A stretch of 64,000 nt of DNA from Sediminispirochaeta bajacaliforniensis DSM 16054 (GTDB lineage Bacteria; Spirochaetota; Spirochaetia; DSM-16054; Sediminispirochaetaceae). The notes below the pieces were generated by a model. That model did no database searches. It was not told where the DNA came from and was given only the letters and a program-made list of their open reading frames with translations. Shown in pieces: positions 15,612 to 24,605 of the stretch. Location of the stretch: the NCBI RefSeq assembly GCF_000378205.1, contig NZ_KB899424.1:20696-84695 (forward strand), given 5' to 3'. The translations under genes and the position numbers were made by a program. Each line of letters begins with the position of its first letter. The stretch's first letter is position 1.

Positions 15612-18530
15612 TCAGATCAGTTTAGCAGCCCGGCCTTGGGCCGTCAGCTTGGCATTCCAGTAATTTCGTTTTAGGTAATCCTGACGGTCCACAGGAACCT
15701 CTATGCGGCTGCTGATTCCCTGAACGGAACGTAGTGCCTTTGACAGCTGTGTAAGGCGGTCGAGACCTTCTTGTGTCCCCCCTTGGCCGCTATCCGACAT
15801 TGTCAGTGTCTGAAAGAAGAGGTAGAGATGGCTGTAAGGATCGTTGTCCGCCAGTTTCTCTTCACGGGTGATCCTTGACAGCTCCTGTTTCGCCTCCTCA
15901 ATCCGTCCGATTCTGGAAAGGATAAGTCCACGCCATGCCCTTGCCATTTGATAAAGCACCCCATGTCCACCGGGAACGGCAAAAGCAAGATCCTCAACAC
16001 AGGCGAAGCCGGACTCCCAGTTCCACGGCAGGGGGCGGGAAAAGAGCTTGAGCCGATCTTTCTCAAGTCGGCAAGAGGATTCAATGGCCTCGAAGGCCTG
16101 ATCGTACCGTTCATCGAGAAAAGCCGCTTCGGATAGAAAAAAGAGATGCTCCGGATTATCGACAGAAGGGGATAAACGTTTTATTGCGGATTCGATTTTT
16201 CCCTGATAGGTTTGACACCTTGCTATCCATCCTTCAACCATTTCGAAATACCCCTCTTCCGGATACAGAAGCGCATTGTTCAGGCAAATGAAAAATCGAT
16301 TTAAGGCCTCTTCGTAACGACCAAGCGCAAACAAAACACGGGCGCAAAGGAAATCGGCATAGAGTTCCCATTGCCGTTTGCCACTGTTACGCGCAAGAAC
16401 GGCACCTCTTTCGGCTTCCCGAAGGGCAGCACTCATGTTACCACCGAGAAATACCGCAAGGGCGCTCCACAGAGCGACCTCCTCCGAATGATCCTCCTCA
16501 TCGGGAGAAAACCCCACTTCACCCGCAATGTTGAAATAGTCTTTTGCCTCATCGATCCTACCCATTGCAAGGATGACACGCCCGAGCAGAAGATTCGCCA
16601 CCGCTTCTCCTGGAGTTCCGGGTAGATCCTGCAGCTCAAGGAGGGCCGCTTTGGCAGGCTCCATCGCCTTTCGATATGCATGAACGGCAAGTAGATACTC
16701 TCCTAATGCCAGACGACGCAGATTACGGACCTTCCAATCCCGAGGTTCGGGGCGTTCGTTAAAAAGGGAGATAATCTCTTTCGCAAGAGAATCTCGCCCT
16801 TCTTGAATCGCCGACAGCAGGTAGAGTGCCTGCAAATGATCGCTGAGTTCCCCCTCTCCCGGCGAAAGCCGATGCAAGCTCTTTGTGGCCTCTTCAAAAA
16901 AAGGGGTGGCAAGCGAAAGGCGGCCGGAACACACCAGGCGGCCAAGGCGATCGAGAAGCCACGATGCGCTCTGGTCTGCAGGCTGCTCCTCCAACATGAT
17001 ACTGTTGTTTCGATAAGCATTCCTGCCAGAGCCCTCCGTATCCTTGCTGAGATAGACGGTAAAGAAAGACGCAAGCTTTTCACCTTCGCCCCCCAGCTCC
17101 CGCTTCAGGTAATCCCTCAACTCGGGAAAAACCGGCCGCAGCAGTTCCGATTCGGCCAAAAGCCCCAAATCGATAAGATCGGTAGCGATGGTACGGAATT
17201 CTCCCGGCTCAACTGAATCAATTCCGAAAAGCGCCCGTAGCTGCTCTGCAGAATAGAGCCCCCCGGTGATAAAGGTAAGATAAAGCAATTTTTGGTGAAA
17301 GACAGGCAACTCACGGATAAGTCGTTTTGTGGCGGCAAGACCGGAAAACCCCCTTGAGCCCCTGCGCAGCAACAAACCCATATGGTAGAGGCTTATCGCC
17401 GTTTCCTCTTTTTCAACGTCCAAACCGACAAGGAGCTCCTCATCTACCATCCGAGTCAACTCTTTCTGATGCCACAGTTGAAAAGCCATCTTGTTAACCG
17501 CATAGTCGGAAAACTCGGCCGGGAGCTCCCCCTCCCTACTCGAAATCACGGCAAGCAAGCCCTCTTTGCCCTGGTGTAGGCCGAAACACCGGGAAAGCGA
17601 ACGAACCGTTTCCCTCCTGTATCTATCAAGCCCCTCTATGAACAAAATAGGCGGAAGCAACGCCGCTTTCATCTCTGCAACGTATGCTTCAAGATAGAGG
17701 GCGAAAATCAACTCGGCATCCTCTCTTCTCACCGTTTCGGGATCACGTTCAAGTAGGTGAAAAAGGGAATTCCAGCAAACCATGGAACCGGGAGAAAGCA
17801 TGGACGCAATGCCTTTCCATCCCCGTCTGACCATTGCCTCCAGAAGGGGAACACCGACGCCGGTGAATCCTTCTGGAGGTTCTATCCGAAGAAACGGGAG
17901 GTCCTCTTTTCGAAATGCAATATGCCGTCGCAGATAGTCCAAAGCATGAATTTTCCCACTTCCCGGAGGTCCCCAAAGAAAAAGGATCCCCGTCTTTTCA
18001 CCGTTCAGAAAGGGGGTAAAGCTATCAAGAAGCCCATCCATTGAGCAGTGGCCATCGAGAAACGTCAAAATCGAATCATGGTTGTCGGTGGAATCCTTTC
18101 GGCTACCGGTTACAAGAAACCCTTGTTCCTCTTTGCTTAACTCGGCAAATGGAGAGAAAAGCTCGGCAGCACCAGGCTCCATCCAGAAGGAACCATCAGG
18201 CTTTACGGTAAAAAGATAGCGCCAAAGCTTTGCTTCGAGCTCTTCATCATCTCCGAACTCCTCCTTCACAACAACAAAATTAAGGCCCCGAAGTTTTCTC
18301 GCCTTTGCCTCAAGCATGCTCCAGCCATGGAGAAGCTTTTCAAAGAGTCCCCCAAGCTCGCGCTTCCCAGGAGAAAAGCGATAGAGCAAAACCGAACCGA
18401 AGTTCCGAGGGGCTTCGATAGCCCAAGCGAGAAAAAGGTGATTAAGGGAGGAGCATAGCTCATTGATAAGCTCCGGCTCTATCACTTTTAATTGTTCCAG
18501 ACCATTGATTTCTATCAATACATCTACCAT
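15612..18530 (-). CDS. Large STAND-like ATPase with C-terminal TPR repeats
   Basis: 972 residues. Residues 1-150 form an unassigned N-domain with alternating hydrophobic strands, possibly a worn-down cyclase-like or sensor fold. Residues ~175-420 are a P-loop ATPase: Walker A GPPGSGKI at 187-194 (Ile where Ser/Thr is usual) and Walker B ILFIEGLDRY near 295-302. A winged-helix-like segment follows, then ~450 residues of helical TPR-like repeats (ALGRYEEALNRFF, ERYDQAFEAIE, RIGRIEEAKQEL). This is the MalT/AfsR/STAND architecture, but no DNA-binding C-terminus was recognised. The promoter TTGCCA - 16 - TACAAT ends 7 nt before the ATG, so a leaderless mRNA is likely. It is divergent from the ATPase/PilZ pair. 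Confidence 0.75.
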   Translation of the reverse strand: MVDVLIEINGLEQLKVIEPELINELCSSLNHLFLAWAIEAPRNFGSVLLYRFSPGKRELGGLFEKLLHGWSMLEAKARKLRGLNFVVVKEEFGDDEELEAKLWRYLFTVKPDGSFWMEPGAAELFSPFAELSKEEQGFLVTGSRKDSTDNHDSILTFLDGHCSMDGLLDSFTPFLNGEKTGILFLWGPPGSGKIHALDYLRRHIAFRKEDLPFLRIEPPEGFTGVGVPLLEAMVRRGWKGIASMLSPGSMVCWNSLFHLLERDPETVRREDAELIFALYLEAYVAEMKAALLPPILFIEGLDRYRRETVRSLSRCFGLHQGKEGLLAVISSREGELPAEFSDYAVNKMAFQLWHQKELTRMVDEELLVGLDVEKEETAISLYHMGLLLRRGSRGFSGLAATKRLIRELPVFHQKLLYLTFITGGLYSAEQLRALFGIDSVEPGEFRTIATDLIDLGLLAESELLRPVFPELRDYLKRELGGEGEKLASFFTVYLSKDTEGSGRNAYRNNSIMLEEQPADQSASWLLDRLGRLVCSGRLSLATPFFEEATKSLHRLSPGEGELSDHLQALYLLSAIQEGRDSLAKEIISLFNERPEPRDWKVRNLRRLALGEYLLAVHAYRKAMEPAKAALLELQDLPGTPGEAVANLLLGRVILAMGRIDEAKDYFNIAGEVGFSPDEEDHSEEVALWSALAVFLGGNMSAALREAERGAVLARNSGKRQWELYADFLCARVLFALGRYEEALNRFFICLNNALLYPEEGYFEMVEGWIARCQTYQGKIESAIKRLSPSVDNPEHLFFLSEAAFLDERYDQAFEAIESSCRLEKDRLKLFSRPLPWNWESGFACVEDLAFAVPGGHGVLYQMARAWRGLILSRIGRIEEAKQELSRITREEKLADNDPYSHLYLFFQTLTMSDSGQGGTQEGLDRLTQLSKALRSVQGISSRIEVPVDRQDYLKRNYWNAKLTAQGRAAKLI

Positions 18531-18537
18531 TATTGTT

Positions 18538-18565
18538 ATTGTAACGTTATAGAGGAAAATGGCAA
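18538..18565 (-). promoter_or_regulatory. Promoter giving a probably leaderless mRNA for the STAND-like ATPase
   Basis: Minus-strand TTGCCA (18560-18565), 16-nt spacer, TACAAT (18538-18543), then 7 nt to the ATG at 18530. No Shine-Dalgarno sequence is present. Confidence 0.6.
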
Positions 18566-18577
18566 AGCAGAATTCAT

Positions 18578-19114
18578 ATGTCTTACATCAGCTATAAAGG
18601 AAAAAAGTATCGACAAGTGAAGTTTACGTTTTCGACCAAGGCTCCGTTTGAGAAAATTCTGGAAACCCTTAATCAGATCAGTTTTAACGGTTCTTTCAGA
18701 AGTGATGAACAGGCAATCTATGCCATTTTGGAGTTGGTAAGCAACTCCCTGCGTGCTCATAGAGAAAAAGCGGTTAAAGAGAAAATCGTCTTGAAAATTC
18801 AGGGAGAAAGAGAACGCACCTTTGTCCGCCTGAGAGACCTTGGCGGTGGTTTCGATATCTCAAAACTTCCCTATGATATTACCCAGCCCGTCAATGAAAT
18901 CGACACCATTAGCGATGCATTTGAAGCATATCGACAAAAGAACAATTATCGTCGTTTCGGAATGGGAATCTTGTTGGCCAGAAAGGTATTTCCAGGTTTC
19001 AGACTTACCTTCGACGAGCAAAACGGCACCATTGCCGGTACCATCGTCGATCTTTCCGATAAGGTTTTCGATACGGTAGGCCCCAGGGCCCCGGCCGGTG
19101 GAGCATTATCGTGA
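18578..19114 (+). CDS. Anti-sigma-factor-like (HATPase_c) ATP-binding protein
   Basis: 178 residues forming a single GHKL ATPase fold without a histidine-phosphotransfer domain. The N-box is ELVSNSLRAHREK, the G1-like box RDLGGGFDIS and the G2-like box RRFGMGILLARK. Stand-alone proteins of this kind act as anti-sigma kinases (SpoIIAB/RsbW class) or as accessory switch proteins. Its stop overlaps the start of the PilZ gene (TGATG), so the two products are probably made in fixed ratio and may interact. A paralogue-like protein is encoded at 50143-50838. The start ATG has no strong ribosome binding site, and the 47-nt divergent spacer is shared with the ATPase gene. Confidence 0.78.
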   Translation: MSYISYKGKKYRQVKFTFSTKAPFEKILETLNQISFNGSFRSDEQAIYAILELVSNSLRAHREKAVKEKIVLKIQGERERTFVRLRDLGGGFDISKLPYDITQPVNEIDTISDAFEAYRQKNNYRRFGMGILLARKVFPGFRLTFDEQNGTIAGTIVDLSDKVFDTVGPRAPAGGALS

Positions 19115-19449
19115 TGGAACGACGGACCGACCCGCGTAACCGTAGCTATGCAAAGGCCTTTCTCCCGGATCACAACGCCATCGGGTATATTCGTGATATT
19201 TCAACCGGCGGTTTCAGAATTGAAGCCTTGGGTGATCCCGGTATTCCTGAAAAGGTGGAAGTGACCGCTGTCTTTATTCCGAACGAGGAGATGCGCTTTC
19301 CACCCTTCACCCTGCGGGGACGGGTGGAGTGGCGCCATGAAAATCCCCCGACAACCAGCCTTGGTATCGCCGTCACTCGCTATGTCAGTCCGGGAAGTGC
19401 CCGCCTGTTCCGTCGTTTTCGAAAGATATGGAAACGGCTCGCAACATAG
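19114..19449 (+). CDS. PilZ-domain protein (c-di-GMP receptor)
   Basis: 111 residues, a single PilZ domain. Both ligand motifs are intact: RxxxR as R4-T-D-P-R8 and DxSxxG as D28-I-S-T-G-G33. It should therefore bind cyclic di-GMP and pass the signal to a partner, most simply the ATPase encoded immediately upstream. The start ATG at 19114 overlaps the upstream stop codon. It is convergent with the GAF-PilZ gene, stops 9 nt apart. Confidence 0.88.
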   Translation: MERRTDPRNRSYAKAFLPDHNAIGYIRDISTGGFRIEALGDPGIPEKVEVTAVFIPNEEMRFPPFTLRGRVEWRHENPPTTSLGIAVTRYVSPGSARLFRRFRKIWKRLAT

Positions 19450-19458
19450 GCTTCCGTA

Positions 19459-20718
19459 TCAGAGGACTACTTCCGGAGGCTTTGCCCCCCCTTCCCAGAG
19501 GCGGTCGTCCCGCTCGGTAAAAGAACGGCCGTACACAGCCTCAAAGAGATAGCGAAAATCTTCCGGCTTCATTTCCATAAATTGTAAACCGTAATAGGCC
19601 CTGTTTTCTTCATGATATTTTCTCATTACCCTGCAGGCTATTTGCATGGGGCGACCCGACAGGGTCAACCGAATGGAAAGATCACTGTACATTCCGATCT
19701 GGGAAGCAAGCTCGGCAGAGGAATGGGTAAAGAGAAGCCCAGATGCACTGATATTGACAATCTGAGGCTCATAGGATTCCACTTGTCGCTTTCCACCTGC
19801 AAAGTAGCCGTTTTGCTGCAGAGAATGGACAAGAATCGAAGCGAATTCACTGCAGATGTCGAAGACCTGGAGAGTAAAAGGTATCCCTCTGCCAATACCC
19901 GTTTGCAAAAGGATCACCCCGATCACATATTCGCGGTAGCATATCGGCATGACAAGCTCGGAAAGAATACCCTCGTGCCCCAAATCCCGGAGCCAACTTT
20001 TAAGCTCCTCCCGCTTTTTGCCGCAGAAGAGATCGCTATCCCCGAGCGGAAGCTCTTCATCCACAACCATACGCCGCCCTTCCGCCTCCTCGAGGGAAGG
20101 AAAGGATCGTGAGGTGTCGGGTAAAAAAAGCGCATTTCCTCCTGAGGCAACCACAAGCTCTTCAAATATTTCTGGCTTTTTTTCCCGAAACATTCGAATC
20201 TTGGCAACCTCCGCATATTGAGCGATGACATGATTGAACTGTTCGAGAAGTCCCTGAATTGAAGAGGCATCAAAGACAGAAGAAAAAATCATCTCCTCTT
20301 GATCAACCTGTGTGAACTGGGATGTCCGGGGAAAATCGAGCTCAATGCGGCTGCTTGCAATATCGAAACTAAGATGGATATTGCCCTCTGGAGGAGGCAC
20401 ACGCTCGAATTTCCTTTGAAGATTCTTCACAACCGTATTCGGAATCGAAATAAGGAGCTCTTCTCCACTTTCGAGGATGCTTCCTTCAAAGGTCATGGTG
20501 TGGTCGAAAAAATTAAAAAAGAGACGAACCGGCTCTCCTTTTATGAAAACTGGCTCGGAAGGAGAAAGCTGCTGTAATCGAAGTGTAGAAAGATCGACAA
20601 GGGAAAGAACCTTTGCCGAGGCCCGTTTCCGCTCACCGTGAACGGCAATCTCAATCTGCTGTTCCTCCATTTTCACGAGAACGAACTCCCGTTCTATTCT
20701 CCCCAGCGTATTGCCCAT
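19459..20718 (-). CDS. GAF-like and C-terminal PilZ domain protein
   Basis: 419 residues. The N-terminal ~110 residues are beta-rich and resemble a YcgR-N/PilZN-type domain (VKMEEQQIEIAVHGERKRA, VFIKGEPVRLFFNF). The middle (about 150-310) has GAF-like features (GGNALFLPDT, MPICYREYVIGVILLQ, VFDICSEFASILVHSLQ). The C-terminal ~100 residues are a PilZ domain with NxSxxG as NISASG. The preceding arginine motif is incomplete (RQVES rather than RxxxR), so ligand affinity is uncertain. The ATG at 20718 with AAAGGAG upstream is chosen over a longer frame. It overlaps the upstream exported-protein gene by 68 nt. Confidence 0.78.
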   Translation of the reverse strand: MGNTLGRIEREFVLVKMEEQQIEIAVHGERKRASAKVLSLVDLSTLRLQQLSPSEPVFIKGEPVRLFFNFFDHTMTFEGSILESGEELLISIPNTVVKNLQRKFERVPPPEGNIHLSFDIASSRIELDFPRTSQFTQVDQEEMIFSSVFDASSIQGLLEQFNHVIAQYAEVAKIRMFREKKPEIFEELVVASGGNALFLPDTSRSFPSLEEAEGRRMVVDEELPLGDSDLFCGKKREELKSWLRDLGHEGILSELVMPICYREYVIGVILLQTGIGRGIPFTLQVFDICSEFASILVHSLQQNGYFAGGKRQVESYEPQIVNISASGLLFTHSSAELASQIGMYSDLSIRLTLSGRPMQIACRVMRKYHEENRAYYGLQFMEMKPEDFRYLFEAVYGRSFTERDDRLWEGGAKPPEVVL

Positions 20719-21265
20719 ATCCACTCCTTTCAAAAGGATCAAATAGGAAAAAATCTGCCGCAGCAATTTTCCATCCCTTTGCATAGTGTCTAAAAAAGAG
20801 GGTACCTACCCTGCTGCCGCCTTTTCCATCGAAAAACCGCAAGCGAACCGAAGCCTTTTCTTCTGCCGCAAAAAGGGAAAAACGACCGACACGCAGCTCC
20901 GTAATGGAGCGGGGCTTTTCCTCCCCATCCTCGGCAACCCTGTGAGCTCGTTCATAGGCCTGCCGTATTTCCTGATCGATAAGCGGTGAATCACTATTGG
21001 TGTCGGCAAAGAAACGGTATAGTTCCTGAACCACCTCCTCGAAACCACCCTGGTCCTGTTCCGGTCGGTAAAGAGTCCCGATTTCAGGATCCTCGGGATA
21101 GAGAGGAGATGCCTCCTGGCGTAAGAGGTAGAGAAAAGGCGATTGTTCTTCGTCACTATTGCCGCCGATAACAACAACATCATCCTGCTTCTGTGAAAAC
21201 AGAAAGCGTGTCGGTACTATCAGAAAAAAGGTGACAAGATACAGAATAAGCATCTTTTTGCCCAT
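20651..21265 (-). CDS. Exported protein of unknown function
   Basis: 204 residues. The N-terminus is a signal peptide (KKMLILYLVTFFLIVPTRFLFSQ, cut probably after FSQ). The rest is acidic in the middle (EDPEIGTLYRPEQD) and ends with a beta-rich stretch (ELRVGRFSLFAAEEKASVRLRF). Its last 68 nt overlap the start of the GAF-PilZ gene, an unusually long overlap that suggests coupled expression. A second in-frame ATG at 21253 is possible. Promoter TTGACA - 15 - TATACA lies 7 nt before the first ATG. No family recognised. Confidence 0.65.
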   Translation of the reverse strand: MGKKMLILYLVTFFLIVPTRFLFSQKQDDVVVIGGNSDEEQSPFLYLLRQEASPLYPEDPEIGTLYRPEQDQGGFEEVVQELYRFFADTNSDSPLIDQEIRQAYERAHRVAEDGEEKPRSITELRVGRFSLFAAEEKASVRLRFFDGKGGSRVGTLFFRHYAKGWKIAAADFFLFDPFERSGYGQYAGENRTGVRSRENGGTAD

Positions 21266-21272
21266 ACCCTTT

Positions 21273-21299
21273 TGTATATCACCCCACCTCCTTTGTCAA
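21273..21299 (-). promoter_or_regulatory. Candidate promoter for the exported protein gene
   Basis: Minus-strand TTGACA (21294-21299), short 15-nt spacer, TATACA (21273-21278), 7 nt before the ATG at 21265. Confidence 0.45.
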
Positions 21300-21378
21300 A
21301 CGCTGGACATCGCTCGGTCAGTCAGGATACACTTGTTATGGTATATTATAGTGCGAACGTCTTTTTCGGAGGATAGCG

Positions 21379-23325
21379 ATGACCTACACCGCAGCGGAAA
21401 AAATTCTAAAAACACATCACAGAGAAGGTGATTTTCTTAAAGGCAAGGAGATCGGCATTACCATCGACCAAACCCTTACCCAGGACGCTACAGGAACCAT
21501 GGTCTATTTACAGTACGAGGCCATGAAAATTCCACGGGTAAAAACGGAATTGTCGGTCTCTTATGTCGATCACAACACGCTGCAAAATGACTATCGTAAT
21601 ATGGATGATCACCGCTTTCTTCAGTCGGCCGCCGCAAAATTCGGCATCTACTTCTCCCGTCCAGGCAATGGGATCTGCCACCAGGTTCATCTCGAACGTT
21701 TCGGTAGGCCTGGAAAGACCCTTCTTGGAAGCGACAGTCACACCCCAACCGGCGGAGGATTGGGGATGATTGCAATCGGGGCGGGAGGCCTTGATGTTGC
21801 CGTTGCAATGGCCGGAGCACCTTTTTATCTCACCTATCCCGAGATCATCGGCGTTAAGCTGACCGGCAAACTGGGAAGGATGTGCAGTGCAAAGGATGTC
21901 ATCCTCACCGTACTAAAGCTTGAGACGGTAAAAGGCGGGGTTGGTAAAATTTATGAATACTTTGGTCCGGGCGTAAAAAGCCTGACCGTACCGGAAAGGG
22001 CAACCATTACAAACATGGGTGCGGAACTTGGTGCGACCACAAGCCTCTTTCCCTCCGATGAGGTTACAAAGGCCTTTCTTGAGCTGCAGGGACGGGGCGA
22101 TCAATGGGAAGAGGTGAAAGCCGACGAGGGAGCCGTGTACGACAAGATTATCGAGATTGATCTCTCAAAGGTGGAGCCTATGGCCGCTTGTCCTCACATG
22201 CCCGATATCGTTGTTCCGGTTTCCGAACTGGCAGGTAAGCCCCTTCAGCAGGTAGCCATAGGTTCCTGCACAAACAGTAGTCTCGACGACCTCGGCGTGG
22301 CCGCCGACATTCTCGCCGGAAAAACGATTGCCCGGGGAGTGAGCCTCGGTATCAGTCCGGGAAGTAAACAAACCCTTTCGGCGGCGATGAAAAACGGTAT
22401 CATCGAAAAGCTGGTGGATGCAGGAGCCAGAATACTCGAAAGTGCCTGCGGGCCCTGTATCGGCATGGGGTTCGCCCCCTCTTCGGGAGGTGTCTCCCTT
22501 CGTACCTTCAACAGAAATTTCAAGGGACGCAGCGGTACGGCCGATGCCCAGGTCTATCTGGTCAGTCCGGAAACAGCGGCAGCATCGGCTCTTATGGGTG
22601 CTATCACCGATCCCAGGGGTATAAAAGGGGTGGAGCGAAAAGATTACCTTGTCTACACCGAGATAAAAGACAATATGATTATTCCGCCTTTCGACGAAAA
22701 AGAAGCGGCAAAGGTGGAGATTGTACGCGGACCGAATATCAAGCCCTGCCCCACGGCAAAGGCAGTGGCAGATAATCTGACGGCAAAAGTTCTACTGAAG
22801 ACCGAAGACAACATAACAACCGATCATATCATGCCTGCCGGATCTAAGATTCTTCCCCTCAGATCCAATATCCCAGAAATCTCGAAGCATGTGTTTGAAG
22901 CAGTCGATCCCGACTTCCCCGAAAAGGCCCTTGCCGCCGGTGAGGGCATCATCATTGGCGGAGAAAACTACGGTCAGGGTTCCAGCAGAGAGCATGCGGC
23001 CCTTGCCCCCATGTATCTGGGAATAAAAGCGGTCATTGTCAAAAGCTTCGCACGAATTCATAAGGCAAACCTCATTAATTTCGGTATTTTGCCTCTAACC
23101 TTTTCCAATCCCTCAGACTACGACAACATAGAAGAGGGAGTAAGCCTTTCGTTCGAAAAGCTTCCGGAACAGCTGAAAGCAGGTAAAGAGGTGACCGCAA
23201 CCCTTGTCGGGGGACCCGGCGACGGCACAAGCATGGTCTTCCTCCACGATATGGAGGAACGTCTCCTCAATGTAGTTCTGGCCGGAGGACTGTTGAACTT
23301 TACCCGGCAAGGCAATGGGCGATAA
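21379..23325 (+). CDS. acnA: Aconitate hydratase
   Basis: Isomerises citrate to isocitrate through cis-aconitate in the TCA cycle. 648 residues, the compact aconitase type seen in many anaerobes rather than the ~890-residue AcnA. The [4Fe-4S] ligands are C297 (IGSCTNSS), C357 and C360 (SACGPCIG). The substrate Ser/Arg loop is in GGENYGQGSSREHAAL of the C-terminal swivel domain. The start ATG has GGAGGA upstream, and a -10 (TATAGT or TATTAT) with TTGTTA lies further upstream. The stop overlaps the HD gene by one base. Some homoaconitase or isopropylmalate-isomerase relatives look similar, but the length and domain order favour aconitase. Confidence 0.92.
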   Translation: MTYTAAEKILKTHHREGDFLKGKEIGITIDQTLTQDATGTMVYLQYEAMKIPRVKTELSVSYVDHNTLQNDYRNMDDHRFLQSAAAKFGIYFSRPGNGICHQVHLERFGRPGKTLLGSDSHTPTGGGLGMIAIGAGGLDVAVAMAGAPFYLTYPEIIGVKLTGKLGRMCSAKDVILTVLKLETVKGGVGKIYEYFGPGVKSLTVPERATITNMGAELGATTSLFPSDEVTKAFLELQGRGDQWEEVKADEGAVYDKIIEIDLSKVEPMAACPHMPDIVVPVSELAGKPLQQVAIGSCTNSSLDDLGVAADILAGKTIARGVSLGISPGSKQTLSAAMKNGIIEKLVDAGARILESACGPCIGMGFAPSSGGVSLRTFNRNFKGRSGTADAQVYLVSPETAAASALMGAITDPRGIKGVERKDYLVYTEIKDNMIIPPFDEKEAAKVEIVRGPNIKPCPTAKAVADNLTAKVLLKTEDNITTDHIMPAGSKILPLRSNIPEISKHVFEAVDPDFPEKALAAGEGIIIGGENYGQGSSREHAALAPMYLGIKAVIVKSFARIHKANLINFGILPLTFSNPSDYDNIEEGVSLSFEKLPEQLKAGKEVTATLVGGPGDGTSMVFLHDMEERLLNVVLAGGLLNFTRQGNGR

Positions 23326-24602
23326 TGGCAGACTACCTTAGTTCGGCCTTTGAGCTCCCCGTCAGGGATCCGGTCTGGGGTAATATCGGTTTAACACCCG
23401 AATTTAAGCGGCTGACCGATGAGACGGCATTTCAGCATCTTGCAGGAATCAGGCAACTGGGGCCCAGTTATCTTGTCTACCCCGGAGCCGTCCATACCAG
23501 GCTCGCCCACAGTCTCGGAGTGTTTCATCTGGCAAGACGTCTGCTTTTGACTTTTGCCGGTCATGAGGAGGAGTTGATTCTTGACCGCGATGAAATAACC
23601 ATTTTTCTTGCAGCGGCCCTCCTTCATGACCTCGGCCATTTTCCCTTTGCCCACTCCTTCAAGGATCTTCCTTTAAAGAAACATGAGGAGATTACCGCTG
23701 AAATTATCAGCTCTTCCCGTCTTGCCGGGGTCATACGGCGGGAACTTGGGATTGATCCCGAGCTTGTCGCCGCAGTCATCGACCACGATCTGCCTGTTCC
23801 GGCAGAAAAAATCGGAGAGCGGATACGTCTTTTTCGAAGACTCTTATCCGGAGTGCTCGATCCCGACAAACTCGACTATCTCAACCGTGATGCTTTTTTT
23901 TGCGGTGTCCCCTACGGCAATCAGGATGTGGACAACATCCTTGACTGTACCCGTATTCTTCCCTCTGGAAAGGTAGGAGTAGATGCATGCGGAACAGTGG
24001 CGGTGGAAAACCTTCTCTTTTCTAAATATCTCATGTACAGAACCGTCTATTGGCACAAGACGGTCCGTATCGCCACTGCCATGATAAAACAGGCGGTCAT
24101 GATGGCCCTGACCGACGGGAAGATAAAACCGGAGGCTCTCTACGGACTTGATGACGATGCCTTCTGCCGTATGGCAGGCGAAACAGACTACCCACCCCTT
24201 GAACTTGTAGCATCGGTACGCCGGCGGCATCTTTATAAGATGGTGACGGAGTTTGACGAAGAAGAAGGCGAGCTTCTCATCAATTCGCTTTCAGCCTCTC
24301 CTGAAGAGCGACTCGAAGCCTCTATCCAAGCCTCTTCCCGCCTCTCTTCTCTCCTTGGCCGAGATGTTTCCCCCGAACAAATTATCATCGACATTCCGGA
24401 GCCGATAAGCTTCGAAACCGACATGGATGTCCTGCAAGGCGGCAGGGAAATCGACTTTGTTTCTTCCGGAACGCTTTTTACCACCGAGGTGGTCGGCCAA
24501 TTTGCCAGAAGCCTACGAAAACTGCGAATATGTGCCGAACCATCCCTCGCCGAAAGGCTTTCGGTCATGCGACAAGATAAAATCATGGAGCTGTTCCTGT
24601 AA
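23325..24602 (+). CDS. HD-domain phosphohydrolase (SAMHD1/dGTPase-like)
   Basis: 425 residues. Metal-binding HD residues are visible: H57-T-R-L-A-H62, H101-D102 in LLHDLGHFPFAHS, and a downstream Asp in LDPDKLDYLNRDAF. This arrangement is typical of dNTP triphosphohydrolase/YdhJ-type HD proteins, which act on (deoxy)nucleotides, although the substrate here is not established. It starts within the aconitase stop codon (TAATG) and ends 3 nt before the TtcA-like gene, so acn-HD-ttcA form one operon. No membrane segments. Confidence 0.87.
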   Translation: MADYLSSAFELPVRDPVWGNIGLTPEFKRLTDETAFQHLAGIRQLGPSYLVYPGAVHTRLAHSLGVFHLARRLLLTFAGHEEELILDRDEITIFLAAALLHDLGHFPFAHSFKDLPLKKHEEITAEIISSSRLAGVIRRELGIDPELVAAVIDHDLPVPAEKIGERIRLFRRLLSGVLDPDKLDYLNRDAFFCGVPYGNQDVDNILDCTRILPSGKVGVDACGTVAVENLLFSKYLMYRTVYWHKTVRIATAMIKQAVMMALTDGKIKPEALYGLDDDAFCRMAGETDYPPLELVASVRRRHLYKMVTEFDEEEGELLINSLSASPEERLEASIQASSRLSSLLGRDVSPEQIIIDIPEPISFETDMDVLQGGREIDFVSSGTLFTTEVVGQFARSLRKLRICAEPSLAERLSVMRQDKIMELFL

Positions 24603-24605
24603 GGT

